Shown here piece by piece: positions 8,967-17,983 of a stretch of DNA of 35,752 nucleotides. A program made the position numbers and the translations under genes. The notes beneath the pieces were generated by a model. The model did not search any database. It saw only the letters and a program-made list of their open reading frames with translations, and was not told where the DNA came from. How positions within the stretch are numbered: position 1 is the stretch's first letter; every line of letters starts with the position of its first letter. The DNA is from Chloroflexota bacterium (lineage in GTDB: Bacteria > Chloroflexota > Anaerolineae > Aggregatilineales > UBA3940): NCBI GenBank assembly GCA_010092885.1, contig JAADYX010000274.1, positions 1 through 35,752 on the forward strand. The letters run 5' to 3'.

Positions 8967-9986
8967 ATGACAGAACTCTCTCGCCGTGATTTTCTCCGCT
9001 CTGCGGGCATGTTTGGCGTCGGTTTTGCCGCCACCGGCCTTCAGCAAGACGAAACCGGAATACAGCCGATGGGCCCGGTCACCCACTGGTGGGGTGAACC
9101 GCTCGGCCGGATTCTACTCAATGTGATGACTGTCTACGAACAGCCAAGCTGGCAGGCCAAACCGACCGGCGTCTTCTATTATTATAACGATGTGGTGCAG
9201 GTGCTGTCCGCCGTCGGTGGGGAGGGGCTGTACCACACTAACCATACGTGGCTCCAAACTCCGGATGGCTACATCTACTCGTCCTGGGTGCAGCCCGCCA
9301 ACAGCTACTTCAACCCGGTGGTGCCCATCGGGGAAGGGGGGGCGTGGGGCGTCGTCACCGTGCCGATGAGCAGTGCGCGCTCAGGCCCCAGCGACGAAGC
9401 CTACCGCCGCCACTGGATGCATTACAACACCGTCAGCCGGGTGGTCGGCCTGGAAAATGACTACTACTTGGTGCAGGAGATCTACGGCTACCAGTATTGG
9501 GTCAAGGCTGCCCACATGCGGATCATACCGCCGGAAGAGGTCGCGCCGATCAGCACGCACGTCCCGGCAGAGGCCAAGCGCATCGAGATCAGCATTGGCG
9601 AGCAGCGGCTCTACGCGCTGGAAGGTGAAGCCGTCGTGTATTCGGCTCCCGTCTCGACCGGTGCGCCGGGCTTCAACACCCCCCACGGCGAGTGGTCCGT
9701 GATCGACAAACGGCACAGCCAGCGCATGACCGGCGGCGTCGGGGCCGGTGCCTACAATCTGCCCGGCATCCCGTGGATCAGTTACTTCACCTACGGGTGG
9801 GTCGCCCTGCACGGCTGCTACTGGCACAATGACTATGGGCGGCTGCACAGCAACGGCTGCATCAACCTGCGTCCGGAGGACTCCAAGTGGCTGTTCCGGT
9901 GGACGACACCACAGGCTAACTACTGGGACTTCCGTACGCTGGCCACGCCGGATAATCCAGGCACGCGGATAATCACCCGCTGGTAG
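8967..9986 (+). CDS. L,D-transpeptidase (YkuD) with Tat-type signal
   Basis: N-terminal SRRDFLRSAGMFGVGFAATG (Tat motif); catalytic region ALHGCYWHNDYGRLHSNGCINLRPEDSKWLF of YkuD family; upstream SH3-like region. Confidence 0.9.
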   Translation: MTELSRRDFLRSAGMFGVGFAATGLQQDETGIQPMGPVTHWWGEPLGRILLNVMTVYEQPSWQAKPTGVFYYYNDVVQVLSAVGGEGLYHTNHTWLQTPDGYIYSSWVQPANSYFNPVVPIGEGGAWGVVTVPMSSARSGPSDEAYRRHWMHYNTVSRVVGLENDYYLVQEIYGYQYWVKAAHMRIIPPEEVAPISTHVPAEAKRIEISIGEQRLYALEGEAVVYSAPVSTGAPGFNTPHGEWSVIDKRHSQRMTGGVGAGAYNLPGIPWISYFTYGWVALHGCYWHNDYGRLHSNGCINLRPEDSKWLFRWTTPQANYWDFRTLATPDNPGTRIITRW

Positions 9987-9992
9987 GGTTGC

Positions 9993-10020
9993 TTGACAAA
10001 TCGATCCGGCACGCTATAAT
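9993..10020 (+). promoter_or_regulatory. Consensus sigma70-type promoter of the tRNA-Phe gene
   Basis: TTGACA (9993-9998), 16-nt spacer, TATAAT (10015-10020); tRNA starts 14 nt after the -10. Confidence 0.88.
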
Positions 10021-10033
10021 ACTGAGCACGAGA

Positions 10034-10106
10034 GCCGCGGTAGCTCAGTTGGTAGAGCATCGCACTGAAAATGCGAGGGTCCCCAGTTCGAGTCTGGGCT
10101 GCGGCA
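10034..10106 (+). tRNA. tRNA-Phe (anticodon GAA)
   Basis: Full cloverleaf by eye: acceptor GCCGCGG/CTGCGGC, D arm GCTC..GAGC, anticodon stem TCGCA/TGCGA with loop CTGAAAA (GAA), T arm CCCAG-TTCGAGT-CTGGG, discriminator A; 73 nt, no encoded CCA. Confidence 0.97.
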
Positions 10107-10110
10107 CAAA

Positions 10111-10142
10111 GCCGTCGGGAGCACCGGCGGCTTCTTCTTTCT
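10111..10142 (+). terminator. Terminator downstream of tRNA-Phe / attenuator in front of ddl
   Basis: GCCGTCGG-GAGCA-CCGGCGGC hairpin (one G-T pair) followed by TTCTTCTTTCT. Confidence 0.7.
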
Positions 10143-10157
10143 CTGGAGAGGACGTCT

Positions 10158-11258
10158 GTGAGTCACGACAAACTGCGAGTCGGGGTGTTGTTCGGGGGTC
10201 GCAGCGGCGAGCATGAAGTCTCGCTGCGGTCCGCCCGTTCCGTGATGGATGCCATCGACCGCGACAAGTACGAGGTGCTGCCCATCGGCATCACGAAGGA
10301 AGGCCGTTGGATCGCGGGCGGCGATCCGCTGGCGGTACTCGCTGCTGGCAGCGACGGCTCCACACCTGCCGCCCTGATCGGCGCACCCGGTGACCCCACG
10401 CTCAAAGCCATTGAACCGGCGGGCCTGCGCGACATCGCCCACCTGGATGTGATCTTCCCTGTGCTGCATGGCCCCTACGGCGAAGACGGGACCGTGCAGG
10501 GCCTGCTTGAACTGGCCGACATTCCGTATGTGGGGGCGGGCGTGGTCGGATCGGCGGTTGGCATGGACAAAGCGATCTTCAAAGCCGTCATGACCGCCCA
10601 CGATATCCCCGTGCTGCCCTACCGGCTTGTTACCCGCGCCCGTGTCGACTCCGATCTGGAAGCCGTGCTCGATGCGATGGAAGCGGCATTCACCTACCCG
10701 CTGTTTGCCAAACCCGCCAACCTTGGGTCGAGTGTGGGCGTCAGCCGCGCCGCCGACCGTGAGTCGCTGCGTGCCGCCCTACAGGAGGCCGCCCGCTACG
10801 ACCGGCGCATCCTGGTTGAACAGGGCATCGCCGCCCGCGAGATCGAGATCGCGGTGCTGGGCAACGACGATCCGCTTACCTCCATTCCCGGCGAGATCGT
10901 GCCCGGTGATGTCTTCTACTCTTACGCCGACAAGTACATCAACGACGCCGCCGGGCTGCTGATCCCGGCCCCCATCCCTGATGATCTGGCCGTGCACGCG
11001 CGTGACCTGGCCCGGCAGGCTTACCTCGCTGTGGACTGTGCCGGTCTGGCCCGCGTGGATTTCCTGCTGGACAAGGGTTCCGGCGCACTGTGGATCAACG
11101 AGGTCAACACGATCCCGGGCTTCACCTCGATCAGCATGTACCCCAAACTGTGGGAGGCGACCGGCATCCCATACCCGGAGCTGATCGACCGCCTGATACA
11201 GTTGGCACTCGAGCGCCACGCTGAGAAAAGCCGGAACCTGACCACCTACGGAGAGTGA
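10158..11258 (+). CDS. ddl: D-alanine--D-alanine ligase
   Basis: VGVLFGGRSGEHEVSLRSA, HGPYGEDGTVQGLLELADIPYVGAGVVGSAVGMDK, FAKPANLGSSVGVS, INEVNTIPGFTSISMYPKLWEATG. GTG start at 10158; the ORF-track start at 10071 lies inside the tRNA. Confidence 0.96.
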   Translation: MSHDKLRVGVLFGGRSGEHEVSLRSARSVMDAIDRDKYEVLPIGITKEGRWIAGGDPLAVLAAGSDGSTPAALIGAPGDPTLKAIEPAGLRDIAHLDVIFPVLHGPYGEDGTVQGLLELADIPYVGAGVVGSAVGMDKAIFKAVMTAHDIPVLPYRLVTRARVDSDLEAVLDAMEAAFTYPLFAKPANLGSSVGVSRAADRESLRAALQEAARYDRRILVEQGIAAREIEIAVLGNDDPLTSIPGEIVPGDVFYSYADKYINDAAGLLIPAPIPDDLAVHARDLARQAYLAVDCAGLARVDFLLDKGSGALWINEVNTIPGFTSISMYPKLWEATGIPYPELIDRLIQLALERHAEKSRNLTTYGE

Positions 11259-12049
11259 CCGTGGCCCGCCGCGAACCCGCCGTCCGCCGTGCCCGTCGTT
11301 CAGGCAGACTATCGCTGCCGCGTTTTGGCCCGATTCCGTGGCGGGTGGTCAGCCTGCTGCTTGTCCTGCTGTTGGCCGGGGCAGGGGCTGGCCTCTTCCT
11401 CAACCCGAGTTTCTACGTATCACAGGTGGAAGTTGGCGGTAACCGTTACATGCCACCGGAAGAAGTCTACGCGCGCAGCGGCATCGCTGGGTTCCATATC
11501 CTGTGGGTGGAACCGGAGCGAGTCGCCGAGGCCGTCGCCGAGTCGCCTTCCATAGAGAGTGCGCAGGTAAGCATCTTCTGGCCGGCGCGCGTGCAGATCC
11601 GCGTCCGTGAGCGCGAACCGGCGGTGGTCTGGCAGCAGGCGGACTCCGCCTTTTGGGTGGATGTCAACGGTAACCTGATGGTGGCGCGCCGCGAACTGCC
11701 CGATCTGGTACGGATCGTCAACCAGGGTGACTCTATCCCCTTCCGCTGCCCGGGGCCGGGCTGCCCGCCCGGCGAAGAGGATGTGACCCTCCAGCCGCCG
11801 GTGATCGCCGGTGCCCTCCAGATCAAGACCCTGCGCCCCGATGTGAGCGTGTTATACTATTCAGAAGCGATCGGGCTCAGCTTTGACGATCCGCGCGGTT
11901 GGCGGGTCCACATGGGTACCGGGGTGAACATGGACGTGAAGCTCACCCTGTATGAGCGTGTAGTCGCTGATGTGCTCTCGCGCGGGCTGACTCCCACTGA
12001 GGTTGATGTCAGCGCGCCGGATGCACCCTTTTACCGGACACAGCCATAA
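11255..12049 (+). CDS. ftsQ: FtsQ-type cell-division protein (POTRA domain)
   Basis: Single N-terminal TM (PWRVVSLLLVLLLAGAGAGLFL), POTRA-like VSQVEVGGNRYMPPEEVYARSGI, position between ddl and ftsA. GTG start at 11255 or 11261. Confidence 0.82.
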   Translation: MTVARREPAVRRARRSGRLSLPRFGPIPWRVVSLLLVLLLAGAGAGLFLNPSFYVSQVEVGGNRYMPPEEVYARSGIAGFHILWVEPERVAEAVAESPSIESAQVSIFWPARVQIRVREREPAVVWQQADSAFWVDVNGNLMVARRELPDLVRIVNQGDSIPFRCPGPGCPPGEEDVTLQPPVIAGALQIKTLRPDVSVLYYSEAIGLSFDDPRGWRVHMGTGVNMDVKLTLYERVVADVLSRGLTPTEVDVSAPDAPFYRTQP

Positions 12050-12059
12050 AGGGGCTGGC

Positions 12060-13313
12060 GTGGCATCTGTAGAGCGTATAGTCGTCGGTATTGACGTGGG
12101 CACCACCAAGATCGCGGCACTCGTCGGCGAGGTGAAGGAAGAGGGCGCGATCCGCATCCTCGGGTTGGGCATTGAGCCCGCCACGGGCATGCACCGCGGC
12201 ACCGTGGTGGATGTCGCGCAGGCCACGCAGGCGGTCCGCTCTGCTAAACAGCAGGCCGAACGCACCTCCGGCTTTGAGATCGGGCGCGCGTTCGTAAGTG
12301 TGGCGGGCAAACACATCGGCTCGATCAACAGCCGCGGCGTGACCGGCCTCAACCCGAACCGGGGTGTTGTCAGCGCGGAGGATGTTGCCCGCGCGCTGCA
12401 GGCGGCGCAGGCCGTCGCGCTGCCGCATAACCGTGAGGTGCTGCACGTCATCCCACGGACCTTCACCGTTGACGGGCAGCCCGGCATCCGCAACCCGATT
12501 GGCCTGCACGCCTACCGCCTTGAGGTGGAAGCGCACATTATCACAGCGGCATCTTCCGCCCTGCGCAACCTGGAAACCTGCGTGCAGGACGCCGGCATGA
12601 ACGTGGACCGTTTTGTGCTGAATCCGCTGGCCAGCGCGGAGGTCACCCTCGCGGATGCCGAACGCGAGTCGGGTGTGGTCGTCATCGATATCGGCGGCGG
12701 CACCACGGATATCGCAGTGTTCATCGATGGAACGGTGTGGCACACCGCCGTGATCGAGGTGGGCGGCAGCCATGTGACCAATGACATCGCGATGGTGCTG
12801 CACCTCCCCCCCGACGAGGCCGAACGCATCAAGATCAGCGATGGCAACGCCGCGCCGCACACCGTCAACCCGGACGCGATTGCCGCCGTGCAGCCCTTCG
12901 GTGAGAACATGCCCACGCAGGTTCTCTCCAGCGATCTCTCAGCGATCATTGAGGCGCGCATCGAGGAGATGTTCACCCTTGTGCTGCAAGACCTCAAACG
13001 CAGCGGCTACGATGGGCTGCTGCCCGCTGGGGTCGTGCTGACGGGTGGTGCCTCTTCGCTGACGAACATCCAACAGACCGCCGCCCGCGTGATGAAGATG
13101 CCCGTCCGGCTGGCCGCTCCGCAGAACCTGACCGGCCTGTCTGACAAGCTCAGCTCACCCTCCTTCGCGACGAGTGTGGGCCTGCTCAAGTATGCCAGCC
13201 GCACCGATGCATCGGGCGGGCCGTACCCCGCCGATGGGAGCCCACGCCGCCCGCGCGGCCCGGACATCGGGCGGGCCATCAGTGACTTCCTCGGGCGCCT
13301 CCTGCCGGATTGA
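12060..13313 (+). CDS. ftsA: Cell division protein FtsA
   Basis: VVGIDVGTTKIAALVGEV, SHM/1C region, VVIDIGGGTTDIAVF, GVVLTGGASSLTNI (actin-fold phosphate and adenosine motifs). GTG start at 12060. Confidence 0.93.
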   Translation: MASVERIVVGIDVGTTKIAALVGEVKEEGAIRILGLGIEPATGMHRGTVVDVAQATQAVRSAKQQAERTSGFEIGRAFVSVAGKHIGSINSRGVTGLNPNRGVVSAEDVARALQAAQAVALPHNREVLHVIPRTFTVDGQPGIRNPIGLHAYRLEVEAHIITAASSALRNLETCVQDAGMNVDRFVLNPLASAEVTLADAERESGVVVIDIGGGTTDIAVFIDGTVWHTAVIEVGGSHVTNDIAMVLHLPPDEAERIKISDGNAAPHTVNPDAIAAVQPFGENMPTQVLSSDLSAIIEARIEEMFTLVLQDLKRSGYDGLLPAGVVLTGGASSLTNIQQTAARVMKMPVRLAAPQNLTGLSDKLSSPSFATSVGLLKYASRTDASGGPYPADGSPRRPRGPDIGRAISDFLGRLLPD

Positions 13314-13596
13314 TTTTTCCCCTGTTGATGCAGCGTTAGGGTCTCGTACGAATTTCAGGCCGAAATCCGGTTTGAATCGTTCTAACGATCCGTCCATAGG
13401 CGCTCATCCGTTCTATTAGCCGCGTAAATCCGCCGGATCCGCACGAACCTTAAAAGCTGTCACAAGCACAATATTTTAAGATGGTTTATAGGCATGACGG
13501 TTGCAGTTCGCGCTTGGCGTATGGTACGATGTGCAAGCCTTCGAATGGGATGGTATTCAGCCCACACGGCAGAAAAAAACAAGGAGCTATTGACCC

Positions 13597-14091
13597 ATGC
13601 GGTGCCCGAACTGCGGCGCGACTGAAACGCGCGTCTCGGACACGACTAGTGACCCCTTCCGTAGTGAAATCCGACGCCGCCGTACGTGCCAAACGTGCGG
13701 CGAACGGTTCACCACGCTTGAACGGATCCGCATGGAAATGCCCCTCATCGTCAAGGAAGGGCCTGATGGCCTGCCCATTCGTCGCGAACCCTACGACCGG
13801 GATAAAGTGCGGCGCGGCATCCTTATCGCCTGCGCCAAACGGCCCATCTCACGGGCGGCGGTTGACCGCCTGATCGATACGGTAGAAGAAGAACTGCGCC
13901 AGAGCGGCCGTGACGAGATCGCCAGCCACGAGGTTGGTGAACTGGTCATCGCGGGGCTGCGCGAGCTCGATGAGATCGCCTATATCCGCTATGCTATCGT
14001 GTTTTTGGGCCTGGAGGATCTGACCGCTGTCCGGCAGGAGATCGACCGTCTCTTCGCCGAGCAGGGTGCCCGGTCAACGCTGGACTTATAG
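13597..14091 (+). CDS. nrdR: Transcriptional repressor NrdR
   Basis: MRCPNCGATETRVSDTTSD...RRRRTCQTCGERFTTLER zinc ribbon plus ATP-cone (KEGPDGLPIRREPYDRDKVRRGILIACAKRPIS). AAGGAG ribosome-binding site. Confidence 0.97.
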   Translation: MRCPNCGATETRVSDTTSDPFRSEIRRRRTCQTCGERFTTLERIRMEMPLIVKEGPDGLPIRREPYDRDKVRRGILIACAKRPISRAAVDRLIDTVEEELRQSGRDEIASHEVGELVIAGLRELDEIAYIRYAIVFLGLEDLTAVRQEIDRLFAEQGARSTLDL

Positions 14092-14117
14092 CCCCTGCTA
14101 GGGGATCCGCCACTGAC

Positions 14118-14139
14118 CCCGACGGGTATTCCTGTCGGG
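14118..14139 (+). terminator. Hairpin between nrdR and nrdJ (attenuator/weak terminator candidate)
   Basis: CCCGACGGG-TATT-CCTGTCGGG (one G-T pair), no strong T tract. Confidence 0.4.
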
Positions 14140-14162
14140 CGTTCACGTTCTAAGGAGGTACT

Positions 14163-16712
14163 GTGGTCGATACAACGCTGGACAACCAATTTAACGATGT
14201 CGGCATTCGGGTGGGAGGGGAGCGCCCACCGCTCAAGCAGCCGATTGAAATGACGGACAACGCCCGCACGGTATTAAAGCGCCGCTATCTGCGCCGGGGC
14301 CCGAATGGCCAGCCGGTTGAAACCGAAGAGGAGATGTTCTGGCGCGTGGCGTGGAATGTCGCCATGCCGGAAGTGAATTACGACAGTGACCAGCAGGCCG
14401 TCGCTGAGACGTTCTACCACATGCTGACCGCGCGTGAGTTCTTCCCCAACTCACCGACGTTTACCGGCGCGGGCACCCCCCTCGGGCAGCTGGCGGCCTG
14501 TTTCGTGCTCAAGATCGATGACGACATGGGCCGCACCGGCCAGGGCATCTTTGATACGCTGCGCCACGCGGCGCTCATCCAGCAGACGGGCGGCGGCAAC
14601 GGATTCGCGTTCAGCGGTCTGCGGCCCAAGGGCGCGATTGTACGCAGCAGCAACGGCCAGGCGACAGGCCCGGTGGGTTTCCTGCGCGTGTACGATCAGG
14701 CCTTTGGCGAGATCGCGCAGGGTGGCAGCCGCCGCGGCGCGAACATGGGTGTGCTGCGCGTTGACCACCCGGATATCTATGAGTTCATCACCTGCAAGAC
14801 GAGTGAAGACGCGATCACCAACTTCAACATCTCTGTGGGCATTACCGACGAATTCATGCAGGCCGTGCGCGATGATACGGACTTCACGCTGCGCAGCCCG
14901 GAAAACCGCGAGCCGTGGAAGACGGTCCGCGCGCGTGACCTGTTCAACGAGATCGTCACACATGCCCACCACAACGGCGAACCGGGCATGCTCTTCCTCG
15001 ATACCGCCAATCGCGACAATCCCGTGCCGCATCTCTATGATCTGGAAGCGACCAACCCCTGTGGCGAGCAGTGGCTCGGCCCATTTGAGAACTGCTGCCT
15101 GGGCAGCATCAACCTGGCGGTGCATGTCACCGATGACGGCCGTGTCGACTGGGACAAGCTCAAGGAGACGACCCGGCTGGCCACACGCTTCCTCGATGAC
15201 GTGGTGGATGCCAACAGCTATGTGCCGGAGATCCCGCAGCTGCGCGCTGCCGCCGAACGTGTGCGCCGCATCGGGCTGGGCATCATGGGCCTGGCGGATA
15301 TGATGTACATGCTCGGCGTGCGTTATGGCTCGCCGGAGGGTCAGGAGTTTGCCTCCCAGGTGATGGAGTTCATCCAGTACCACGCCATGAAGACCAGCAC
15401 CCGGCTGGCCAAAGAACGCGGATCCTTCCTGGCGATCACAGGCAGCCGCTTCGATCCGGACGACCTCCAGTGGGAGCCGCCGACGCCGCTGGTCCCCTAC
15501 ACAGGAGATTGGGGCCGCCCCACAATCGACTGGGCCAAGGTCACCAAAGCCATCAAGAAGCACGGGATCCGCAACGGGGCGGTGACCACCATCGCGCCGA
15601 CGGGCACCATCTCGACGGTGGCCGGGGTTGAGGGCTACGGCTGCGAGCCTGTCTTCGCGCTGGCATACGTCCGCTATTTTGATGACAACGGCGTGCGTCG
15701 CCAGCTCCAGTACACGAGCCCCCTGTTTGAAAAAGCTCTTATTGACGCCGGTGTGGACGAAGCAACCCGCCAGCGCATCATCGAACGTGCCAATGCGACC
15801 GGCACCCTCCAGGGCATTGAAGAAGTGCCTGACGCGATCCGGCGCGTGTTTGTCGTCGCCAGTGATATCACGGCGGAAGAGCATGTCCGTATGCAGGCCG
15901 TGCTCCAACGTTTCGTGAGCAACGCGATCAGCAAGACATGCAACTTCCCGGAGACCGCTACCGAACAGGATGTGGCCGATGCCTTCCTGCGCGCCTGGGA
16001 ACTTGGGTGCAAAGGTCTGACGGTCTACGTGGCCGGGTCACGTGAGAAGGTCGTGCTGGAGACGCAGTCAACCCGCAGCAAACGTGAAGGCGAACCCGAA
16101 GCCGAAAGCGAGCCTGCCCGCAAAGAGGAAAGCGTGCAGCAGCCGCGCCTGTGGCCTGAGGAGCCCAAGAAGCCGAGAGCCCAGGTGCTGAACGGCTTCA
16201 CCTACCGGGTGGAAACTCCCGTTGGCACCGCCTTTGTGACCATCAATGAAAACGGCGGCAACCAACCGTTTGAGGTCTTCATCAACACCAGCAAGGCCGG
16301 GTCGGAGACCGCCGCCGTCAGTGAGGCGATGGGCCGCCTGATCAGCTACGTGCTGCGCATCCGCAGCGATGTGCCGCCCCGCGAACGCATGCAGGAGATC
16401 GCCCGCCAGCTGGAAGGCATCGGGGGCATGCGCCCCTTAGGCTTTGGGGAGAATCGCGTGCGCAGCCTGCCGGACGGCGTCTCGCAGATGCTGCGCGATT
16501 ACCTGGACAATGCCGATCACATCGCTGAGCGCACAGCCTCGACCGGGCGCCGGGACGTTGGGGATGAAACCCTCGACAGCCCCGCCGATCAGCGCGCGCG
16601 CGGCCAGCTGATGATGCAGATCGGGGACCTGTGCCCCGAGTGCGGCGAGGCCGCCGTGGTCAATGAGGAAGGGTGCCGCAAGTGCTACGCCTGCGGCTAT
16701 AGTGAATGCTGA
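14163..16712 (+). CDS. nrdJ: Adenosylcobalamin-dependent ribonucleoside-diphosphate reductase (class II) with C-terminal TSCPD and zinc-finger segment
   Basis: [117 protein letters not shown]-like C-terminal domain and final [26 protein letters not shown]. Confidence 0.95.
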   Translation: MVDTTLDNQFNDVGIRVGGERPPLKQPIEMTDNARTVLKRRYLRRGPNGQPVETEEEMFWRVAWNVAMPEVNYDSDQQAVAETFYHMLTAREFFPNSPTFTGAGTPLGQLAACFVLKIDDDMGRTGQGIFDTLRHAALIQQTGGGNGFAFSGLRPKGAIVRSSNGQATGPVGFLRVYDQAFGEIAQGGSRRGANMGVLRVDHPDIYEFITCKTSEDAITNFNISVGITDEFMQAVRDDTDFTLRSPENREPWKTVRARDLFNEIVTHAHHNGEPGMLFLDTANRDNPVPHLYDLEATNPCGEQWLGPFENCCLGSINLAVHVTDDGRVDWDKLKETTRLATRFLDDVVDANSYVPEIPQLRAAAERVRRIGLGIMGLADMMYMLGVRYGSPEGQEFASQVMEFIQYHAMKTSTRLAKERGSFLAITGSRFDPDDLQWEPPTPLVPYTGDWGRPTIDWAKVTKAIKKHGIRNGAVTTIAPTGTISTVAGVEGYGCEPVFALAYVRYFDDNGVRRQLQYTSPLFEKALIDAGVDEATRQRIIERANATGTLQGIEEVPDAIRRVFVVASDITAEEHVRMQAVLQRFVSNAISKTCNFPETATEQDVADAFLRAWELGCKGLTVYVAGSREKVVLETQSTRSKREGEPEAESEPARKEESVQQPRLWPEEPKKPRAQVLNGFTYRVETPVGTAFVTINENGGNQPFEVFINTSKAGSETAAVSEAMGRLISYVLRIRSDVPPRERMQEIARQLEGIGGMRPLGFGENRVRSLPDGVSQMLRDYLDNADHIAERTASTGRRDVGDETLDSPADQRARGQLMMQIGDLCPECGEAAVVNEEGCRKCYACGYSEC

Positions 16713-16726
16713 GCACCCGCGCAGCA

Positions 16727-16761
16727 GCAAGGGGCCGGATCGCGACGATCCGGCCCCTTGC
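16727..16761. terminator. Long perfect hairpin after nrdJ
   Basis: GCAAGGGGCCGGATCG-CGA-CGATCCGGCCCCTTGC, perfect 16-bp stem with 3-nt loop; no long T tract. Confidence 0.75.
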
Positions 16762-16775
16762 AGATCAGGCAAGAA

Positions 16776-16803
16776 AAAATGCCCGCAGCGCGGACAGTTC
16801 GGG
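16776..16803 (-). terminator. Rho-independent terminator of the minus-strand small GTPase gene
   Basis: On the minus strand: CCGC-GCT-GCGG followed by GCATTTTTT, just downstream of the stop at 16809. Confidence 0.6.
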
Positions 16804-16808
16804 GTTTT

Positions 16809-17345
16809 TTAGGTAGCAGCGGCCTGCGGTTGGAGCTGCTCCGTGTTTTTCACGGCCAGCCAGCCCAGCCCCTCAAAGATGCGGTCCACGGCGTGGCCGG
16901 TCATCGCCGAGACTTCCACATAGGGGCAGCGCATTGCCAATGACCACGCGCGCGCCTCGTCGTATTCGATCTCACGCGGCATATCGATCTTGTTGCCGAC
17001 AACCATCAGCCGGGCGTACGGCGCGATGGAGAGCACTTCTTCACGCCAATGTGGCAGCGCGATGAACGTATCGCGGTCCGTTACATCGAAGACCAGCGCA
17101 CCAGCCACAGCACCCCGGTAGAACATCCGGCGGAACCCTGCAAAGCGCTTCTGGCCGCCGATATCCCAGATGCTGAGCTTGATCGTGTGGCGCCCCACAC
17201 GAATCGTATCGACATGGAACTCCACGCCGATGGTCATCACGCGCGAGGCTGTAAAGCGCCCCGCGGTCTGACGCCGCAGCAGGCTGGTCTTGCCAACGGA
17301 GCCGTCGCCGGCCACGATTACTTTATAGGTTGGAACATTTGCCAT
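16809..17345 (-). CDS. Rab/Ras-like small GTPase, 178 aa
   Basis: G1 VAGDGSVGKTSL, G2 TIGVEF, G3 WDIGGQKRF, FYRGAVAGALVFDVTDRDTF, G4 VGNKIDM, G5 EVSAMTG. Confidence 0.95.
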   Translation of the reverse strand: MANVPTYKVIVAGDGSVGKTSLLRRQTAGRFTASRVMTIGVEFHVDTIRVGRHTIKLSIWDIGGQKRFAGFRRMFYRGAVAGALVFDVTDRDTFIALPHWREEVLSIAPYARLMVVGNKIDMPREIEYDEARAWSLAMRCPYVEVSAMTGHAVDRIFEGLGWLAVKNTEQLQPQAAAT

Positions 17346-17506
17346 TGCGGTTCTCTCAGGATAGTGTGGGCATGCGTGAATTTAACCGCCTGGCAGCGCA
17401 CACAATCATGTGAACGCTGAATAGTACTCAGGTCACGTACACAGTGTAACAGAAATATCACAATGGTCAATCCTTCAAACCAGATTCTAACCAAAAGGAG
17501 CGTCTG

Positions 17507-17983
17507 ATGCCTGTTTCCGTCTTGTTTGTTTGCCTTGGGAACATCTGCCGCTCACCGATGGCGGAAGCGGTCTTCCAGCAGATGGTGGACGACGCCGGTC
17601 TCAGCGAGCAGATCCGCGTTGACTCCGCCGGGACAGGCAGCTGGCACACCGGCGAAGCGCCGCATCGCGGTACACAGCGCGTGCTGCGCGAGCATAACAT
17701 CGCCTACGATGGACGTGCCCGGCAGGTTGCCGTCGCAGACTTCGACACGTTCGACTACCTGATCGCCATGGACCGCAGCAACCTGCGCAACATCACGGAT
17801 CAGATCGAAGCGCACGGTGGAACGGATGCCCATGTTGGCCTGCTGCTTGATTTTGCGAGCGGAGCCGATGTCGATGAGGTCCCTGATCCGTACTATGACG
17901 GCCGCTTTGAGTACGTCTACCAGCTGGTTACGGATGCTGCGGAAGGGCTGCTGGCGCACATCCGCGAACAGCACAATCTGTGA
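17507..17983 (+). CDS. Low-molecular-weight protein-tyrosine phosphatase family
   Basis: VLFVCLGNICRSPMAEAVF (CX5RS P-loop) and EVPDPYYDGRFEYVYQLV (DP general acid). AAGGAG upstream. Confidence 0.95.
   Translation: MPVSVLFVCLGNICRSPMAEAVFQQMVDDAGLSEQIRVDSAGTGSWHTGEAPHRGTQRVLREHNIAYDGRARQVAVADFDTFDYLIAMDRSNLRNITDQIEAHGGTDAHVGLLLDFASGADVDEVPDPYYDGRFEYVYQLVTDAAEGLLAHIREQHNL

Noticed and set aside
14092-14162. Possible cobalamin riboswitch before the B12-dependent RNR
   Set aside because: The gap is only 71 bp and lacks a B12-box-like GCCACTG core in a suitable structural context (the GCCACTG string at 14108-14114 is present but too short a context for the riboswitch fold), so no call is made.
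14434-15303. 289-aa plus-strand ORF within nrdJ in another frame
   Set aside because: Ser/Arg/Ala/Trp-rich +1-type shadow frame inside nrdJ.
14451-15908. 485-aa minus-strand ORF opposite nrdJ
   Set aside because: Antisense shadow ORF; the plus strand encodes a fully conserved class II RNR, and the minus product (His/Arg/Ala-rich) resembles no protein family.
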